Below are positions 6,248 to 8,762 of a stretch of DNA of 8,762 nucleotides, in pieces. Within the stretch, counting starts at the first letter, position 1. Each line of letters begins with the position of its first letter. Source of the stretch: JBFHES01 sp041584015. GTDB taxonomy: Bacteria > Bacteroidota > Bacteroidia > Bacteroidales > M50B96. The DNA lies in NCBI GenBank assembly GCA_041584015.1, contig JBFHES010000197.1:1-8762 (forward strand), written 5' to 3'. The position numbers were made by a program, and so were the translations under genes. The notes below the pieces were generated by a model, which was given only the letters and a program-made list of their open reading frames with translations, was not told where the DNA came from and did no database searches.

Positions 6248-6260
6248 CAGATTTTATCTG
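6248..6260. promoter_or_regulatory. Short inverted repeat CAGAT-TTT-ATCTG
   Basis: Five-base arms flank a TTT spacer, 29 bases after the preceding palindrome and 125 bases before the citrate synthase start. The arms are too short for a terminator, so an operator half-site pair is the more natural reading. Evidence is symmetry only. Confidence 0.2.
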
Positions 6261-6385
6261 GATTAGGAATGGGCAAATATTTAATATCGGACATATAAAT
6301 ATATATATATGTAATTGATGAGATATTTTTCTTATTTTAGTAAACCTGTTAAGCACGTAAAAGCATAAAAAGATATTAATAGAAA

Positions 6386-7699
6386 ATGGAAGCATTAAAA
6401 ACAAAACTAGCACGAAAGATAGATGAGTGGCGTCCGCGCACAGAAGCCCTAATGAAGGAGCATGGCGATGTTGTAATCGATAAGGTTACCATTGCTCAGG
6501 CACTTGGTGGAATGCGGGGAATCAAGAGCCTTGTAACCGATATTTCGTATCTGGATCCTAACGAAGGAATCCGATATAGAGGTTATACCTTAAAGGAAGT
6601 GTTCGACAAGCTACCAAAGCCAGCTGGCTCTGAAATGCCATATGTCGAAGGCCTGTTTTATCTTCTGGTTACTGGTGATGTGCCAAACGAGGAAGAAACA
6701 CAAGATGTTATTCAGGAATTCAATAAACGAAGAATCCTGCCTCGCTATGTATATGAGGTGATTGATGCATTTCCATGCTGTAGTCATCCGATGCCTATAT
6801 TCTCCGCTGCTATCATGACGCTTCAGAGAGAATCGCTGTTTAATAAAAAGTACCATGCAGGTATTAGAAAAACTGATTATTGGGATCCAACCTATGAGGA
6901 TGCTTTAGACCTTCTGGCTAAGCTTCCTGAAATTGCGGCTTATATTTATCACAAGTTATATAGAGAAGGAGAGAAGCGCATTCAATCAAATCCAAACCTC
7001 GATTTTGGTGCTAATTTCGCGCACATGATGGGTAAGGCGAAACCTTATGATGATGTTTCCCGACTACATTTTATTATTCATAGTGATCACGAAAGTGGTA
7101 ACGTAAGTGCACATACAGGGCATTTAGTAGCCAGTTCCTTATCGGATATTTATTTTAGTATTTCTGCTATGATTAATGGTTTGGCCGGACCACTTCACGG
7201 TTTGGCAAATCAAGAAGTTTTACGTTGGCTACAGTCATTAAAAGAAAACATGGGTGGCGAAATTCCAACGGAAGATGAGATGAAGCAGTTTGTATGGAAG
7301 ACTTTGAATTCAGGGCAGGTGATTCCTGGATTTGGGCACGCCGTGCTTCGTAAAACGGATCCTCGTTACACACTTCAGCGCGAATTTAGTAAGGTGCATC
7401 TTAAGGATGACGACTTATTTAAATACGTTGATTTATTATACAAGGTTGTTCCTCCAATTTTGGCTGAGCAAGGGAAAGCTAAAAACCCGTGGCCGAACGT
7501 TGATGCACAATCAGGAATTATCCAGTGGCACTATGGTGTAACCGAATATGATTTTTATACTGTATTGTTTGGTATCGGAAGAGCAATTGGTATTACAGCA
7601 AATATTATTTGGGACAGAGCGTTGGGTTATCCTTTGGAACGACCTAAGTCTGTTACTACCGAGATGCTTGAAGCAATGGTTAAAAAAGCGAAGAAATAG
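6386..7699 (+). CDS. gltA: Citrate synthase, mitochondrial (eukaryote-like) type
   Basis: The 437-residue enzyme condenses oxaloacetate and acetyl-CoA to citrate in the TCA cycle. It resembles the mitochondrial enzyme throughout rather than the common E. coli hexameric type: GGMRGIKSLV (41-50), LDPNEGIRYRGYTL (56-69), EGLFYLLVTG (88-97), HSDHESGNVSAHTGHLV (232-248), NGLAGPLHGLANQEVL (264-279), FGHAVLRKTDPRYTLQREF (316-334), QGKAKNPWPNVDAQSG (362-377), RALGYPLERPKS (411-422). The catalytic triad of pig heart citrate synthase (His274, His320, Asp375) is present as His271, His318 and Asp373. Length equals the mature mitochondrial enzyme and there is no targeting extension. It is a single gene between a 427-base upstream gap and its own terminator. 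Similar enzymes are known in Geobacteraceae and some Bacteroidota. These enzymes are usually dimeric and lack the NADH-inhibition site of the E. coli type (family knowledge). The symbol is by function; the gene is not orthologous to E. coli gltA. Confidence 0.95.
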   Translation: MEALKTKLARKIDEWRPRTEALMKEHGDVVIDKVTIAQALGGMRGIKSLVTDISYLDPNEGIRYRGYTLKEVFDKLPKPAGSEMPYVEGLFYLLVTGDVPNEEETQDVIQEFNKRRILPRYVYEVIDAFPCCSHPMPIFSAAIMTLQRESLFNKKYHAGIRKTDYWDPTYEDALDLLAKLPEIAAYIYHKLYREGEKRIQSNPNLDFGANFAHMMGKAKPYDDVSRLHFIIHSDHESGNVSAHTGHLVASSLSDIYFSISAMINGLAGPLHGLANQEVLRWLQSLKENMGGEIPTEDEMKQFVWKTLNSGQVIPGFGHAVLRKTDPRYTLQREFSKVHLKDDDLFKYVDLLYKVVPPILAEQGKAKNPWPNVDAQSGIIQWHYGVTEYDFYTVLFGIGRAIGITANIIWDRALGYPLERPKSVTTEMLEAMVKKAKK

Positions 7700-7719
7700 A
7701 TTTTATATAATAAGAAGGA

Positions 7720-7748
7720 AAAGCCCGAAACAATTTGTTTCGGGCTTT
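7720..7748. terminator. Bidirectional terminator between citrate synthase and tonB
   Basis: AAAGCCCGAAACA and TGTTTCGGGCTTT form a perfect 13-pair stem around an ATT loop. It sits 20 bases after the citrate synthase stop and 14 bases beyond the tonB stop. T-rich sequence follows the stem on both strands (GGGCTTTCTTG on plus, GGGCTTTTCC on minus), so it can serve both convergent genes. Confidence 0.9.
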
Positions 7749-7762
7749 CTTGTTTATTGCTG

Positions 7763-8461
7763 TTAGTTTAGGACAAAGTTAATAGGCACTGTGTAGGATA
7801 CATTCACCAGTTTAGTCATCTGTCTGCCGGGTTTAAAGCGAGGTAATGATTCAATAACTCTGATGGCTTCGTTATCAAGAGAAGGGTGTATGCTGCGTGC
7901 CAGTTTTACCTGCTCCACACGACCAGAACTGTTTACAATAAAGGAGACGTACACCTTGCCTTGCAGACCAGCTTCTCTGGCATCGGCTGGGTACCTTGTA
8001 TTATTAGCAAGGTAGTTTGCTAATGCCTGGTCTCCGGCAGCTACTGTTTTGTTTATTTTTGGCATGAATACGGGCATGTCTGAAACAATGTAGTAAAAGT
8101 TGTCTTCAGGTTCCGGTTCGTAGTTCACTTCAGGCGCCAATACTTTTTCATTCTCATCTGTCTCTGTATCTATGTCCAGGTTATCCTCCAGTTCCGACCC
8201 ATCGTCTATAATTTGAATAATTTCTGTGAGGAATAATTTAGGCTTTGGTCGCTCAATCTGGTCGCTCTTGTCCTGAATGGTGACTTCCTTCCAATCATCG
8301 GGTAATACCTCGGTATTACTTGCTAAAATCATAGCTGGGTTTTTTATGGATGACCATTCGAAAGCCATTAGTAAAATGGCTAAACTTATTACAAATCCTA
8401 GCTGAAGAAATACCTTTCTCTTGCTTTCAAGGTCTGCTTGGGGTGTTTTCTTTGGTTTCAT
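7763..8461 (-). CDS. TonB-family energy transducer
   Basis: The 232-residue protein has the layout of TonB: a short basic cytoplasmic N-terminus (KPKKTPQADLESKRKVF), one membrane helix at about 17-35 (VFLQLGFVISLAILLMAFEW), a periplasmic linker, and a TonB C-terminal domain at about 145-232 with NTRYPADAREAGLQGKVYV, FIVNSSGRVEQVKL, DNEAIRVIESLPRFKPG and a final VPINFVLN. The N-terminal 'ADLExKR...FxLG...LLxAFEW' pattern is the usual one for Bacteroidota TonB. It transmits the proton-motive force from ExbB/ExbD to outer-membrane receptors; none of these partners is in the window. The linker (85-121) is strongly acidic (IDDGSELEDNLDIDTETDENE) and has only a short proline run (NYEPEPED), unlike the long Pro-Lys/Pro-Glu stretch of E. 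coli TonB. The ATG at 8461 begins right before the family's conserved N-terminus. No close neighbour shares its strand. Confidence 0.92.
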   Translation of the reverse strand: MKPKKTPQADLESKRKVFLQLGFVISLAILLMAFEWSSIKNPAMILASNTEVLPDDWKEVTIQDKSDQIERPKPKLFLTEIIQIIDDGSELEDNLDIDTETDENEKVLAPEVNYEPEPEDNFYYIVSDMPVFMPKINKTVAAGDQALANYLANNTRYPADAREAGLQGKVYVSFIVNSSGRVEQVKLARSIHPSLDNEAIRVIESLPRFKPGRQMTKLVNVSYTVPINFVLN

Positions 8462-8762
8462 GGTTCGCGGGTTTAATAATTAATACTAGTGTTGCTTAAA
8501 AGAGTCTTTGCGTGTGTAAATTCCACATAAAAAGTGAATGAATCTTGTTTTTAATCGCACTTCTTGTGTTTTGACAGGAATATCTTGGGGTTCGAAGAGA
8601 TGTTTGTGTTTTTTAAATGAATTATACCTCGGTTTTTGTGGCAATAGTGAAATGTTAATTTTAGGAACAGTTCTTGCATGATGAGCAAACGAATCTTTAA
8701 TCCTATGCAAATTGATTTTCAAATTTCAACATAAAGTAAACCAGATAGATCTCTCCAATCAT
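8462..8762. other. Region upstream of tonB with no supportable gene
   Basis: About 300 AT-rich bases. The tonB promoter should lie here on the minus strand, yet I find no exact TAnnTTTG box. A 78-codon minus-strand ORF (8486-8722) has only a TTG start, no internal Met, and an unfamiliar basic sequence, so I do not call it a gene. The right end may hold the tail of another gene (separate entry). No clear hairpin terminator follows that tail. Confidence 0.5.
8703..8762 (-). CDS. Possible C-terminal tail of a gene entering from the right edge
   Basis: On the minus strand the last 60 bases are open from the window edge to a TAG at 8703-8705 and read MIGEIYLVYFMLKFENQFA. Nineteen codons are too few to identify a family or even to prove coding. 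It is recorded because a gene upstream of tonB on the same strand would matter for operon structure. Confidence 0.15.
   Translation of the reverse strand: MIGEIYLVYFMLKFENQFA

Larger units (their letters stand above)
6014..6385. other. 372-base AT-rich intergenic region upstream of citrate synthase
   Basis: No supportable gene: both strands carry frequent stops, and the only ORF (minus, 6204-6413) is low-complexity and overlaps the real citrate synthase start. The region holds CTTTCG three times within 35 bases (6023, 6036, 6052), a perfect palindrome (6206-6219), a short hairpin (6248-6260) and an AT-alternating tract (6291-6312). The citrate synthase promoter must be here, but I find no exact TAnnTTTG box on the plus strand. 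The ATG at 6386 follows an A-rich stretch without Shine-Dalgarno. Confidence 0.6.

Noticed and set aside
6291..6312. AT-alternating tract as an operator or origin element
   Set aside because: ACATATA...TATATGT symmetry is expected from simple TA alternation; nothing else supports a function.
6204..6413. Minus-strand 69-residue ORF before citrate synthase
   Set aside because: It is low-complexity and hydrophobic from AT-rich DNA and overlaps the true start of citrate synthase.
8486..8722. 78-residue minus-strand ORF upstream of tonB
   Set aside because: It has only a TTG start, no internal Met, no familiar motif and no ribosome-binding site; probably chance in AT-rich DNA.

Overview
The window reads as chromosomal DNA of a Bacteroidota bacterium, probably class Bacteroidia. 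The evidence is a TonB protein with the N-terminal signature typical of that phylum, weak or absent Shine-Dalgarno sequences, a TAnnTTTG-type promoter box in front of a very short leader, and closest-looking protein styles for TcdA, TatD and the GPP34-fold protein. Taxonomy is inferred from memory of families, not from a search. There are seven supportable protein genes, no RNA gene, no CRISPR array and no insertion sequence that I can recognise.

Left block (1-1938, all on the minus strand, read right to left): a compact TatD-family metal-dependent hydrolase with a TTG start, then tcdA (cyclisation of the t6A modification in tRNA) 4 bases later, then 48 bases later a GPP34 (GOLPH3-like) protein that runs off the left edge. 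They look like one transcription unit driven from a box at 1955-1962.

Middle gap (1939-2530): an array of three to four degenerate copies of a roughly 100-130 bp unit, itself built from a 7-base periodicity (AAAGTNN) and an 8-base periodicity (NNNGCGTC). It is followed by the leader of the next operon, which contains a perfect 14-base palindrome.

Central operon (2531-5958, plus strand): gatE then gatD, 17 bases apart, ending in a strong intrinsic terminator. This is the highlight. These are the two subunits of the archaeal-type Glu-tRNA(Gln) amidotransferase GatDE, an enzyme normally regarded as restricted to archaea, with all expected domains and catalytic residues intact in an otherwise bacterial setting. 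GatD would release ammonia from an amide donor and GatE would use it to convert Glu-tRNA(Gln) to Gln-tRNA(Gln). Bacteroidota usually charge tRNA(Gln) directly with GlnRS, so the role here is an open question.

Right block: after a 372-base AT-rich gap (6014-6385) with small palindromes comes a citrate synthase of the mitochondrial (eukaryote-like) type. It converges with a minus-strand tonB gene across a shared hairpin terminator. The last 300 bases hold no gene I can support apart from a possible 19-codon tail of a gene entering from the right edge.
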